In this document: in pieces, positions 17,268-25,495 of the stretch
How the letters are laid out: each line of letters starts with the position of its first letter
Numbering within the stretch: the first letter of the stretch is position 1
Assembly (NCBI GenBank): GCA_050950205.1
Contig: JBMNHF010000023.1
Location: 6,563-70,562, forward strand
Source of the DNA: WRAV01 sp050950205
GTDB lineage: Bacteria; Bacillota; Clostridia; Oscillospirales; Ruminococcaceae
Reading direction: 5' to 3'
Length of the DNA: 64,000 nucleotides
The notes under the pieces: model-generated
Told to the model about the DNA's origin: nothing
The model's input: the letters and a program-made list of their open reading frames with translations, nothing else
The model's database searches: none
Position numbers and translations under genes: made by a program

Positions 17268-18968
17268 ATGATTATCCAACACAACATTTCCGCACTGAAC
17301 TCTCATCGTCAGCTGGGCCTCAACAATCTCTCCACCTCCAAAAACCTGGAGAAGCTCTCTTCCGGCTTTAAGATCAACCGCGCCGGTGACGACGCTGCCG
17401 GTCTTGCCATCTCCGAGAAGATGCGCGGCCAGATCCGCGGACTTGCCATGGCTGAGCAGAACGCCAACAACGGCATCTCCCTGATTCAGACCGCAGAGGG
17501 CGGCCTCAACGAAACCCACGCTATCCTGCAGAGAATGCGTGAGCTGGCTGTTCAGTCCGCCAACGGCACTTATCAGGACGAAGTAGACCGCGAAAATCTG
17601 GACAAAGAAGTACAGGCACTCAAGAACGAGATCACCCGCATTGCCGAATCCACCCACTACAACAATATTAAATTGCTGGACGGCTCTCTGGTGGACAAGC
17701 CTGGCACTTCCACTGAGGTAAACCTGACGCCGAATCCTGCAGACATTGTCACTGCCGGCGCCACCACCGATTTTGTTGCAGCTGTTCTTGTGGACAATTC
17801 CACCCAGTCAGAGCTTACGTTTACCATTGATACCCCCTTTGAGGAAGGCGATGTTCTGGAGGTAGGCGGTAAAACCTTTGTGTTTGTCGATGAGACCTCC
17901 ACCGATGAGCTTGCTCAGGCCAAATTGGACTATGACTATGTCATTTATTCCGTAGCTGATGCCGGTGGTACTGCTACAACTGCTGCTGAACAGGCTGCGG
18001 CTATCAGAGCTGCCTTTGGTGAATCTACCAGCGCCCATCTGGTAGAGGGCCTATCGACAGCAGGTGCAATTGACGGCTTTACCGTTACTGCCGGCTCGGA
18101 TGCCACCGTTCAAATTTTGTCTAATGATGCAGGTGCCGATGCCCCTGTTCTGGGCGATCCCAAGGTGAGAGCTAGCACCGGTACGTTAACCGACGTGTCC
18201 AACACACCCGGAGTCACCGAAAAGTCTGTTGTTGCCAAGAACGCCACCGCCACCTTCACCATTGACTGGGATACCTTAATCGCAGGCGATACGCTGAAAA
18301 TCGGCGGACTTACGCTGACAGTGGTAGATGAGCTGGATGCTGACCCCACCGTTGCCAAGAATCAGGTTGTGGCCAGCAATGATGGTCTGATTGCCGCTCT
18401 GGATCGCAACACCGACACCTTTGTACACAACAAGCCTGTGATTGAGGGCGACTCCCTTGTCTTTGAGGCATACGACTCCGCCATCACCGGTGAAGATTTC
18501 GCCACAAGTTTGGGTATCTCTGTCACCGTTGAAGACCGCGGCACCGAAACCATCACCACCGAAGGCACCTCCGCTCTTATCTTCCAGATCGGCGCCAACG
18601 GTGGCGCGGATCAGAGAGTTTCCCTTTCCGTAGGTGACATGAGCGCTGCTGGCATTGGTGTGGACAACGTATCCATCGCTACCCAAGAAGATGCCAACGC
18701 CTCCATTGCTGTCATTGACGACGCCATTAACATCGTTTCTGGCACTCGCGCCGACCTGGGTGCTCTGCAGAACCGCTTGGAGCATACCCTGAACAACCTG
18801 GGTGTTTCCAAAGAAAACCTGACCGCTGCCGAGTCCTCCATCCGCGATGTGGACATGGCCAAAGAGATGATGGAATTCACCAAGAACTCCATCCTGGTTC
18901 AGGCTTCTCAGGCTATGCTGGCTCAGGCCAATCAGCTGCCTCAGGGCGTTCTGTCCCTGCTCCGGTAA
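17268..18968 (+). CDS. fliC: Flagellin
   Basis: A 566-residue flagellin, the filament subunit exported by the flagellar type III system. The conserved N-terminal D0/D1 region spans about residues 1-140 (MIIQHNISALNSHRQLG) and the C-terminal D1/D0 region about 490-566, ending in LPQGVLSLLR. Between them is a variable surface domain rich in T, D, A and V. It contains two related beta-rich segments near residues 182-208 and 326-352 (TFTID, then GD.L..GG.T....VDE), evidence of an internal duplication. ATG 17268 follows AAGGAGG. No other flagellar gene lies nearby. The sigma-D promoter shows it belongs to the late flagellar regulon. Confidence 0.95.
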   Translation: MIIQHNISALNSHRQLGLNNLSTSKNLEKLSSGFKINRAGDDAAGLAISEKMRGQIRGLAMAEQNANNGISLIQTAEGGLNETHAILQRMRELAVQSANGTYQDEVDRENLDKEVQALKNEITRIAESTHYNNIKLLDGSLVDKPGTSTEVNLTPNPADIVTAGATTDFVAAVLVDNSTQSELTFTIDTPFEEGDVLEVGGKTFVFVDETSTDELAQAKLDYDYVIYSVADAGGTATTAAEQAAAIRAAFGESTSAHLVEGLSTAGAIDGFTVTAGSDATVQILSNDAGADAPVLGDPKVRASTGTLTDVSNTPGVTEKSVVAKNATATFTIDWDTLIAGDTLKIGGLTLTVVDELDADPTVAKNQVVASNDGLIAALDRNTDTFVHNKPVIEGDSLVFEAYDSAITGEDFATSLGISVTVEDRGTETITTEGTSALIFQIGANGGADQRVSLSVGDMSAAGIGVDNVSIATQEDANASIAVIDDAINIVSGTRADLGALQNRLEHTLNNLGVSKENLTAAESSIRDVDMAKEMMEFTKNSILVQASQAMLAQANQLPQGVLSLLR

Positions 18969-19200
18969 GCTAGTTCTTACCCATTGTTTTCAAGCGCTTT
19001 GCAAGCTGCTTTTTCGGCAGCTTTGGCGCAAACAATTTAGCCAGTCCGGTTTCCGCCTTGGTTGGCGGAACAGGAACAGTCCGCGTAAGATAGAAACGCA
19101 GATGGCGGGTAATCATTTGTGTTTCGACTGGATAAGCGCTGCCAAAGGGTGGCGCTTATCTTATATTTGTTAATAGTTATCAGCATAGCCGGTAACACAA
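18969..19200 (+). other. Structured gene-free region after flagellin
   Basis: No gene. It holds three hairpins: GCGC...AAGCTGC/GCAGCTT...GCGC at 18994-19029, a GTTTCCGCC/GGCGGAAC stem near 19050-19073, and GATAAGCGC/GCGCTTATC at 19131-19160. None has a good T-run. I could not match it to a known riboswitch class. Confidence 0.4.
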
Positions 19201-19246
19201 AAAGCCCCCTGTCTGTAGAAGATTGGTCTACAGCAGAGGGCTTTTT
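19201..19246 (+). terminator. Terminator downstream of flagellin
   Basis: Long stem with small mismatches (AAAGCCC, CTGTAGA / TCTACAG, GGGCTTT), seven-base loop, then TTTTT. Bases 19247-19430 after it hold no gene; a CCTTGGGC/GCCCAAGG hairpin near 19358-19384 may end the opposing mgtC transcript. Confidence 0.8.
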
Positions 19247-19430
19247 GTCTTTTGTCGATTTATTGGCTCTACTCCCGACCCCTAGGAGCCGGAAAGCTTG
19301 TTGGGGAAACTATATGCAAGAAGGTGGTATCAGACTAAGCTGCCGAAAAGTGCACCGCCTTGGGCATTGGATGCTGCCCCAAGGGCTTGCATGGTAGTTG
19401 GCTTTAAGGTGTGGGCACCCCGGCCGGAGC

Positions 19431-20114
19431 TTAATATTCCTCTGCCGAAACGATGCCGTCACAAGCGCGAAGCATCTCTACCACCTCGGAATGGCGAATT
19501 TTTTTCTTGAGCTGAATTTTAAAAAGGCCAGAAACTCCTTTTTCTGTATTCATCTGCTGAAAGTCATCAATGACAATGTCCTCATTTTTGCAAAACTGAA
19601 GGAATTCCCCGATCTGATCAACGGACTTGAACACCACATGGATACGCATATAACCGGAAAAAGACACCAGACGGTCCTGCAAATTGTCAAACAAAGAGAT
19701 AACCACCATAATGGCGATGCAGGCACAAACCGCTGCGAAATAAAACCCAATGCCAATTGCCAGACCTAAACCGGCTGCCGACCACAGAGTGGCCGCTGTG
19801 GTTAAACCTTTAATTTGATGAGCCCCTGTAACCATGATGGTTCCTGCGCCCAAAAAACCAATGCCGTTAACCACTTGAGCACCAAGACGGGCAGCGTCGC
19901 CCACACCGGTGTATTCAAAAACGTATTGCCCTGTCATCATAATCACTGTGGCGCTCAGACACACCAGAATATGGGTGCGAAACCCCGCCGAATGGCCTTT
20001 GTAGGTGCGCTCAAAGCCAACCATCCCTCCCAGGATGATGGCCAAAAGAATGCGCAGCACAATGGCCTGCTCGGTAATATGCAAAAGTCCATGCTGCTCG
20101 AAAAATGCAATCAC
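19431..20114 (-). CDS. MgtC/SapB family membrane protein
   Basis: A 227-residue MgtC-family protein: four or five membrane helices in the N-terminal 140 residues, followed by a soluble ACT-like C-terminal domain. Family hallmarks include GGMVGFERTYKGHSAGFRTH and NGIGFLGAGTIM. Members are linked to Mg2+ homeostasis or to modulating ATP synthase; the specific role here is unknown. The GTG at 20114 is the likely start, since GGAGGT lies seven bases before it, whereas the in-frame TTG at 20129 lies inside that site. It follows the restored adk stop by 27 bases, so it is probably cotranscribed with adk. Confidence 0.9.
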   Translation of the reverse strand: MIAFFEQHGLLHITEQAIVLRILLAIILGGMVGFERTYKGHSAGFRTHILVCLSATVIMMTGQYVFEYTGVGDAARLGAQVVNGIGFLGAGTIMVTGAHQIKGLTTAATLWSAAGLGLAIGIGFYFAAVCACIAIMVVISLFDNLQDRLVSFSGYMRIHVVFKSVDQIGEFLQFCKNEDIVIDDFQQMNTEKGVSGLFKIQLKKKIRHSEVVEMLRACDGIVSAEEY

Positions 20115-20140
20115 AGAGAAAACCTCCAATTATATTGTAA

Positions 20141-20780
20141 TTACACTTCGCTGGCAACTGCTTCAAGAACCAGCTGGGTGGTTTCTTGCACCATTTCTTG
20201 CCCTATTACCCGATACAATTTACCCCGGGCTTTCATAGTACTCTCTCAAAGGCTCAGTTTGCTCATGGTAAACGCGAAGTCGTTCCAGAATGGTGGCAGG
20301 TTCGTCGTCTTGGCGCCGACTCAGTGTGTTGTTGCAGCGATCGCAAATGTTGGCTTCCTTAGGCGGGCTGTATTGAATGTGGTAGCTTGCTCCGCATTCG
20401 CCACACACAAGGCGGCCGCTCAGGCGCTCCACAATGACCTGATCCTCTACATGCAGGTCAATGACCCGGTCGATGGTAATGCCCATCTCCTCCAGAGCTT
20501 GGGCCTGAGCAATGGTGCGGGGAAAGCCATCCAAAATATATCCCTCTTGGCAATCCGGTTGCTCAATGCGTTCCTTCAGCATGGCGATGACGATTTCGTC
20601 GGGAACCAGCTGACCGGCAGATACAAAGGCTTTTGCCTTTTCTCCCGTTTCGGTGCCGGATTGGATTGCCTTGCGGATCAGGTCTCCTGTGCTGATGATG
20701 GGCAGATGATATCGATCCCGTATGGCTGCTCCATGTGTTCCCTTACCTGCTCCCGGAGCACCCAGTAAAATCAGCTTCAT
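20141..20780 (-). pseudogene. adk: Adenylate kinase with a 3' frameshift
   Basis: Adenylate kinase (ATP + AMP to 2 ADP), an essential enzyme. The intact part has the P-loop GAPGAGKGT, the DGFPRT motif and a LID domain with a zinc site CxxC...CxxC (CGEC, CDRC). The open frame stops at 20220 after REYYESPG, giving 186 residues. Removing one base from the GGGG run (plus-strand CCCC, 20223-20226) restores the frame to a stop at 20141. The restored tail GKLYRVIGQEMVQETTQLV is Adk-like and gives 212 residues, the normal length. A sequencing error is the simplest cause; a real truncation would remove the last helix. Start ATG 20780 follows GGAGG. Confidence 0.85.
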
Positions 20781-20813
20781 GTCTGAACCTCCTGTTTCCT
20801 ACGTTTAGTTATC

Positions 20814-20900
20814 TTACACTTCTGCAACAAGCAGAAGCACAGCGACCACTGATAATGAAAAAATCAAAGTAAACAGCCCGGCGGAAGTTATTTTTGCCAT
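20814..20900 (-). CDS. Possible 28-residue membrane peptide
   Basis: An ATG at 20900 opens a 28-codon frame: a short MAKITSAG lead, then a continuous hydrophobic helix ending LLLVAEV. It lies just upstream of adk on the same strand. No convincing ribosome site precedes the ATG, so this is tentative. Confidence 0.15.
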   Translation of the reverse strand: MAKITSAGLFTLIFSLSVVAVLLLVAEV

Positions 20901-21008
20901 TGGGGACGAGATACAGAACCCTCTTTCCCGACTGAAGGTCCAGATCCAAAGCTTGCTGCCTCGCAAGGTCATCCCGGCATGAGATGTTGACGTGAAGATT
21001 CCATAAAC

Positions 21009-21044
21009 CAATCGGGGCCTTGCAAGCAGTTGGGGCCCCGATTG
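21009..21044. other. Perfect 11-bp inverted repeat
   Basis: CAATCGGGGCC/GGCCCCGATTG with a 14-base loop. It lacks a clear T-run on either strand. The gene-free stretch 20781-21453 holds this, the folded element at 21237-21344, and the tentative small peptide frame. Confidence 0.5.
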
Positions 21045-21236
21045 CAGCTTATGTATTTTCCATGCTGATTCCATCCCAAAAGGCTACTGTATGGATGGTG
21101 AAATGTCCTGGTTCAATCCGCCCGAAATAACACCCGAGATAAAGGCTAGAATCATGACCTCAACAACAAAAGTCTATACTATAGATTATAGAAAAAAAAC
21201 CTGATAAATGCAAGACTTTCCTTATAAATAGGGCTG

Positions 21237-21344
21237 TTTTATCCACTTTTCTGCAAAATGGGGTGTCCGCCGGCAGGAAGAGTGGCAGGTGGGAATCTGC
21301 ACTCCTACCGGTGCCGAAATTCCGTGGGAAAAAGTGGGGTAAAA
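21237..21344. other. Multi-stem structured element, unidentified
   Basis: Nested complementarity: outer arms TTTTATCCACTTTT and AAAAAGTGGGGTAAAA; inside them CCGG.AGG...AGT (21270-21283) pairs with ACTCCT.CCGG (21301-21311), enclosing GCAG/CTGC around an eight-base loop. The length and layered pairing suggest a structured RNA or a small mobile repeat. I could not match it to a known riboswitch. Confidence 0.4.
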
Positions 21345-21453
21345 TTTCTCCCTGTTCAGAATAAACATGACACGATTTTGCATGGTTGTCTTGCAGAAAT
21401 TTCATCCTAATTTTAAAACACAGCTATCGGGGGATAGCACCATTTGCAGCAAC

Positions 21454-22659
21454 TCACACCCCGCTGTTTCGCACAGAAGGCAAAATCAGCATAGCAGTCG
21501 AAAGGCCAATGGCCAAAATCCCGCAGAGGAAAAAGCAATGGTTTACCCCCGCCAGCTCAGAAACCGTTCCTCCCATCACCAATCCTAACGGTGCTGCCAG
21601 CAAGGTGATGCTATAGGAAAAGGAAAACACCCTGCCCAGATATCGATCCGGAATTCTGCTTTGAAAAATGGCGGTGCGCAGGCCATAGTAAAAGGGAATG
21701 GTAAGGCCCATGATGCCTGACAGCACCACAAACAGTCTCAGGCCCTGAGGGGGAAGCAGACCGGAAAGCATGGTTCCAACACCGTACAGCCCGATGGAAG
21801 CGGCAATGGCTCTGACTTTATGAATCCTGTTTCCCATCCAGCCCAACAACAGTGCTCCCAGCAGCGTCCCGCTGGAAAATACAATTTCCACCATGCTGGA
21901 ATCCGCCACGCTACCCCCAAAATAGGTCATGGTGATTAAGGGAAACAGGGATCCGATGGGAAAATAAATAAAGGCATACAGGGTGCTGATCACCATAATG
22001 GACATCAGGCCTTTTTCGCTGCGCAGCACCGCTACTCCCTCCTTCATATCCTGCCAAACATGAAGGGTTGGAGCATCTGCCCTTTCCTCATGTTTTGGGA
22101 TGGGAAGAAACCATACAATCAAAATGGCAATCAATGCGCCGATCACATCCAAAAAGATGATGGCGCTTAAATCCCAGACGATAAACAGCACCCCCGCCAA
22201 AGCCGGGCTGAGAATCAGAGACACCGACTCGAAGCTCTGGGTAATGCCTGCGCAACGAGCCAGCTGATCCTTGGGCACAATGGTGGGAACCACAGCGTTA
22301 AAAGACGGCGTGTGAAAGGCGGCCCCCACCGAGCGGATGCAGAGCATCAGAAAGATCAGCCAGACGGGAATCTGCGTCCACAAAGCCACTGCGGCAAGCG
22401 CAAGGGCAGCAAAGGCGATGGAAAGATCGGATAAGATCAAAATCTTCTTCCGGTCATACCGGTCGATGAACACTCCGGTGAACATTCCCAATATCGCCCG
22501 GGGCAGATACCCTGACAGAGTTGAGGTGGTAACCACCGCTGCCGATCCTGTCTGCCGGGTAAGGTACCAGACAATGGATATTTGCAAAATGGAACTGGTC
22601 AGCATGGAAACCGCCTGTCCCACACTTAACAGCACAAACCTCGTTTTCCAGTTTTTCAT
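21454..22659 (-). CDS. MFS efflux transporter
   Basis: A 401-residue, twelve-helix major facilitator protein resembling the MFS_3 group that includes macrolide (Mef-type) and siderophore exporters. The loop after helix 2 reads GVFIDRYDRKKIL, the family GxxxDRxxRR signature; FHTPSFNAVVPTIV is also typical. ATG follows a GGAGG site. It stands alone, with a candidate promoter upstream on the minus strand (TTGCTC, 18 bases, TACAGT) that overlaps a GTTA..TAAC palindrome near 22710. Substrate cannot be inferred; drug or metabolite export is the class expectation. Confidence 0.85.
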   Translation of the reverse strand: MKNWKTRFVLLSVGQAVSMLTSSILQISIVWYLTRQTGSAAVVTTSTLSGYLPRAILGMFTGVFIDRYDRKKILILSDLSIAFAALALAAVALWTQIPVWLIFLMLCIRSVGAAFHTPSFNAVVPTIVPKDQLARCAGITQSFESVSLILSPALAGVLFIVWDLSAIIFLDVIGALIAILIVWFLPIPKHEERADAPTLHVWQDMKEGVAVLRSEKGLMSIMVISTLYAFIYFPIGSLFPLITMTYFGGSVADSSMVEIVFSSGTLLGALLLGWMGNRIHKVRAIAASIGLYGVGTMLSGLLPPQGLRLFVVLSGIMGLTIPFYYGLRTAIFQSRIPDRYLGRVFSFSYSITLLAAPLGLVMGGTVSELAGVNHCFFLCGILAIGLSTAMLILPSVRNSGV

Positions 22660-22939
22660 GGGTCCTCCATCCGCATTCCTAAAGGGTGTAGGGTATGCCT
22701 AGATTCGTTACCGTTAACTGTAAAACACCACAATGGTTATGAGCAAGGTAACATCCCCTTGTTTCTTTTACATAGAGTATAAATGAAGGCAAAATATCCA
22801 TATCCTCTTGGGGGCGAATCTGCTTTTTCCCGTAAGAACAGCCAAGGACTTATCTATGCCACCAGTCCAAAGTATTTTAAAATAAAGCGAACCCCCCATC
22901 CGAAGGCTGGCGGACCGGGAGGTTGCAGTGGCTGATCAG

Positions 22940-23746
22940 CTATTTTCCCTGATTGAGCTCCTTGGCTCGACTGGCACACAGTTCCATGCCTGCCCGCAGG
23001 CTTTCCTCAAATCCATGGGCATCCATGGCGGCCAAAGCAGCCTCGGTGGTGCCGCCCGGGGTGGCTACCTGAGCGACAAGGGCGGCAGGATCTCCCGAGC
23101 GCAGCATCATTTCGGCGCTGCCAATGAGAGTCTTGCAGAAAAGCCGCAGAGCAGTCCCCTGATCAATCCCAGCATCCGCTGCCTGTTTGGCTACGATATC
23201 CGCCATCTTGTAAACAAAAGCGGGGCTGGAACCGTTGACGGCGATAATTTCCGGCATCTTCTCATGGGGAATCTCCTCCACCAAGGCGCAGGTGGAAAAA
23301 ATCCCCTTGACCTGCTCCATCTGCTGGGCAGTGGTGGGCTCCACCCGGCCCAGGGCAATGGCGCCTTGCCCCAACTCCACAGGGGTGTTGGGCATGGCCA
23401 AAATCAGATTGCACTCCCCCACCATCCCTTTGATCCGCTGGGCCGTCACCCCTGCCGCCACCGAAACCAGTATGGTCTGAGGGGTCAGCCCTTCCTTCAC
23501 CAAGGGGAGAACATCCTCCATATTCTGGGGCTTGACGGCAAGGACTACAACGGGGCAAGTCTGCATCAGATGGTTAATGGCGGAAAAGGTGGGGTGTCCC
23601 TGATTGGCATAGCGCTCCATTCTGGCCGGAAGAACATCACAGATTCCAATCTGCTTGGGAGCAATTTTACCGGAACCTACCATGCCCTGAATCATAGCGC
23701 CGGCGATGTGTCCCGCGCCGATAAATCCAATGGTGCAAGGGGTCAT
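22940..23746 (-). CDS. proC: Pyrroline-5-carboxylate reductase ProC
   Basis: NAD(P)H-dependent reductase making L-proline from pyrroline-5-carboxylate. The Rossmann loop IGFIGAGHIAGAMIQG is at the N-terminus, with the VKPQ motif, MPNTP and the C-terminal TPGGTTEAAL family signature. The start ATG 23746 overlaps the stop of the upstream radical SAM gene (ATGA), so translation is coupled; the frame is open further upstream but only as a shadow. It has 268 residues. The coupling to a peptide maturase is unusual and may be incidental. Confidence 0.93.
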   Translation of the reverse strand: MTPCTIGFIGAGHIAGAMIQGMVGSGKIAPKQIGICDVLPARMERYANQGHPTFSAINHLMQTCPVVVLAVKPQNMEDVLPLVKEGLTPQTILVSVAAGVTAQRIKGMVGECNLILAMPNTPVELGQGAIALGRVEPTTAQQMEQVKGIFSTCALVEEIPHEKMPEIIAVNGSSPAFVYKMADIVAKQAADAGIDQGTALRLFCKTLIGSAEMMLRSGDPAALVAQVATPGGTTEAALAAMDAHGFEESLRAGMELCASRAKELNQGK

Positions 23747-25122
23747 GCCGTTACCTCCTCTTCCCGCAGCAGTTGCGCTGCTTTGATGCCGATGGCGCAT
23801 TCCAGACGTTTGCGCTCCATTTCGCAGGATAGGGTGTGGGCTTTGCGCACATCTCCCTCGTAGCGGAAGTTGTTGGCGTTGCAGCCACCCGAGCAGTAGA
23901 ACTTGGCCCAGCACTGGAGGCAGTCGGGCTTTTGGTAGACGGTGGAAGCGGCAAAGTAGGCCTTCTTTTCCTCATCCAACGTACCGTCAAACACATTGCC
24001 CATCCGCCACTGTTCCATCCCCACAAACTGGTGACAGGGATAGACATCTCCGTCGGGGGTAACCGCCAAATATTCATTTCCGCAGCCGCAGCCTCGCAGC
24101 CGCTTGATGGCGCAGGGGCCTTGGCTGAGATCCAACATAAAATGAAAGAAGTTGAGCCCGGTTTTCCTGAGTCGGTGGTCCAGCACCATGGAAGCCAACC
24201 GGTCATATTCGGCAAACACCTCAGGCAGATCCTCGTGGGTGAGGGCCCAAGGCTCTTTGGGATCGGAAACCACCGGCTCCACCGAAACCTGATCAAAGCC
24301 CAGATCGTACAGGGCCAGCACGTCCTGCCCAAAATCTTTGTTGTACTTGGTAAAGGTACCCCGCAGGTAGTATTCTCCGTCCCCCCTGCGCTGCACCAGC
24401 TTTTGAAATTTGGGAACCACTGCCTCATAACAGCCGGAACCGTCAATGCGGGCGCGAACCTTATCGTTCACCGACTTGCGGCCGTCCAGGGAGAGCACCA
24501 CATTGCTCATTTCCCGGTTGATGTAGTCGATTTTTTCATCGTCCAGCAGCATGCCGTTGGTGGTGATGGTAAACCGGAACCGCTTGCCCGTCTCCTGCTC
24601 CCGGCTGCGGGCGTAGTCCACCACTGCTTTTACCGTATCAAAAGCAAGCAGCGGCTCGCCCCCAAAAAAGTCCACCTCCAACCGCTCCCGGTCCCCCGAA
24701 GCGGCAATGAGGTAGTCGATGGCCTGCTTTCCGGTTTTGGCATCCATGGTCATCCGGCCTTGGTTATAGTCTCCCTTCCCTGCAAAGCAGTAAGCACAGC
24801 GGAGGTTGCAGTCGTGGGAGACGTTGAGGCACATGGCCTTGACGGGAGAAAGCCCCAGTTTTTCCATAAAAACGTCGTGGCCGTCTTGGGCAAAGAGCTG
24901 CCCATCCTCCCAGAGGCGGTAAAGCTCCCGGTACACTTCCAACACTTCTTCCCGGGGGTGGGAGGAAAAGGCCTCGAGCAGAGACGAGGGCGGCTCCTGC
25001 TCCAAAGGCGGCGTTAGATGCTCCAGCATTTCATACGCCAGCTGATCCACCAAGTGAACGGCGCCGCTCTCCACATCCAGCACAATCCACAGGTCCTGAT
25101 ATTGAAATCGATGTATCATCAT
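23743..25122 (-). CDS. scfB: SCIFF peptide maturase, radical SAM/SPASM
   Basis: A 459-residue radical SAM enzyme that forms thioether crosslinks in the SCIFF precursor. The N-terminal 85 residues look like a peptide-recognition (RRE) domain. The SAM cluster motif is C105-x3-C109-x2-C112 (CNLRCAYC), followed by FFGGEPLL. A C-terminal SPASM domain has many cysteines (GCGCGNEY, CHQF, CLQCWAKFYCSGGC) for auxiliary 4Fe-4S clusters. The precursor gene is 172 bases upstream on the same strand, with a hairpin between them. Family context (TIGR03974) makes this call firm; the peptide's biological role is not settled. Confidence 0.93.
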   Translation of the reverse strand: MMIHRFQYQDLWIVLDVESGAVHLVDQLAYEMLEHLTPPLEQEPPSSLLEAFSSHPREEVLEVYRELYRLWEDGQLFAQDGHDVFMEKLGLSPVKAMCLNVSHDCNLRCAYCFAGKGDYNQGRMTMDAKTGKQAIDYLIAASGDRERLEVDFFGGEPLLAFDTVKAVVDYARSREQETGKRFRFTITTNGMLLDDEKIDYINREMSNVVLSLDGRKSVNDKVRARIDGSGCYEAVVPKFQKLVQRRGDGEYYLRGTFTKYNKDFGQDVLALYDLGFDQVSVEPVVSDPKEPWALTHEDLPEVFAEYDRLASMVLDHRLRKTGLNFFHFMLDLSQGPCAIKRLRGCGCGNEYLAVTPDGDVYPCHQFVGMEQWRMGNVFDGTLDEEKKAYFAASTVYQKPDCLQCWAKFYCSGGCNANNFRYEGDVRKAHTLSCEMERKRLECAIGIKAAQLLREEEVTA

Positions 25123-25190
25123 ACAAATTCCCTTTACACAAATAATCCGCCCATTCGGCGGAACTTAGGGCTGCTCAAACCAACAACTTA

Positions 25191-25214
25191 TGGGGGGTAA
25201 TGGTCTACCCCCCA
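25191..25214 (-). other. Hairpin between SCIFF precursor and maturase genes
   Basis: Perfect 9-bp stem TGGGGGGTA/TACCCCCCA with a six-base loop. It has no good T-run. Such a structure between a peptide precursor and its enzyme would fit partial termination or RNA stabilisation that favours precursor over enzyme. Confidence 0.55.
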
Positions 25215-25294
25215 CATTCTTCGGTCTGCAGCCGGCTGCCAAAGGCCACAACAGATCATCCCTGGCCCTTGGCAAGCTCATTGATAATGTTACC

Positions 25295-25438
25295 TTATGC
25301 CTCTCTCTCGCACTTCTGGTTGGCCACAGTGCAGGAGGTTTTGCAGGCCGACTGGCAGGAGGCCTGACATTTGCCGCAGCCGCCCTTTTGAGCCGACTCC
25401 TTCAAACTTCCCTTAGCCAAAGTTTTGATATGCTTCAT
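25295..25438 (-). CDS. scfA: SCIFF ranthipeptide precursor
   Basis: A 47-residue peptide with six cysteines at positions 21, 24, 28, 32, 36 and 43, the 'six cysteines in forty-five residues' precursor (TIGR03973). The leader MKHIKTLAKGSLKESAQKGG is strongly typical. The adjacent maturase links cysteine sulfurs to neighbouring residues, making a ranthipeptide-type product. Start ATG 25438 follows AAGAGGTG; the frame runs 14 codons further upstream but the family begins at MKHIKT. The gene lies between a TIGR04086 membrane protein gene and the maturase. Confidence 0.95.
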   Translation of the reverse strand: MKHIKTLAKGSLKESAQKGGCGKCQASCQSACKTSCTVANQKCEREA

Positions 25439-25495
25439 ACAGTTCACCTCTTTGCCAATTCCCTTAGGAAAGTATAGCATATTTTCCCGATTGTT

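Noticed and set aside
18969..19200. c-di-GMP riboswitch near flagellin
   Set aside because: It lies after, not before, the gene, and the conserved GEMM core could not be found.
20812..20982. Plus-strand stretch resembling a histidine-kinase dimerisation segment (GDEIQNPLSRLKVQ)
   Set aside because: No start codon in frame, no ATP-binding domain, and it is opposite the possible small peptide; similarity is probably chance.
20814..21074. An 86-codon minus-strand frame upstream of adk
   Set aside because: It runs across the perfect 11-bp inverted repeat and lacks a ribosome site; only the last 28 codons (a membrane helix) were kept, as a low-confidence feature.
21237..21344. Cobalamin, TPP, FMN, lysine or SAM riboswitch
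   Set aside because: None of the conserved core sequences I know for these classes is present, and no gene lies downstream in a suitable place.
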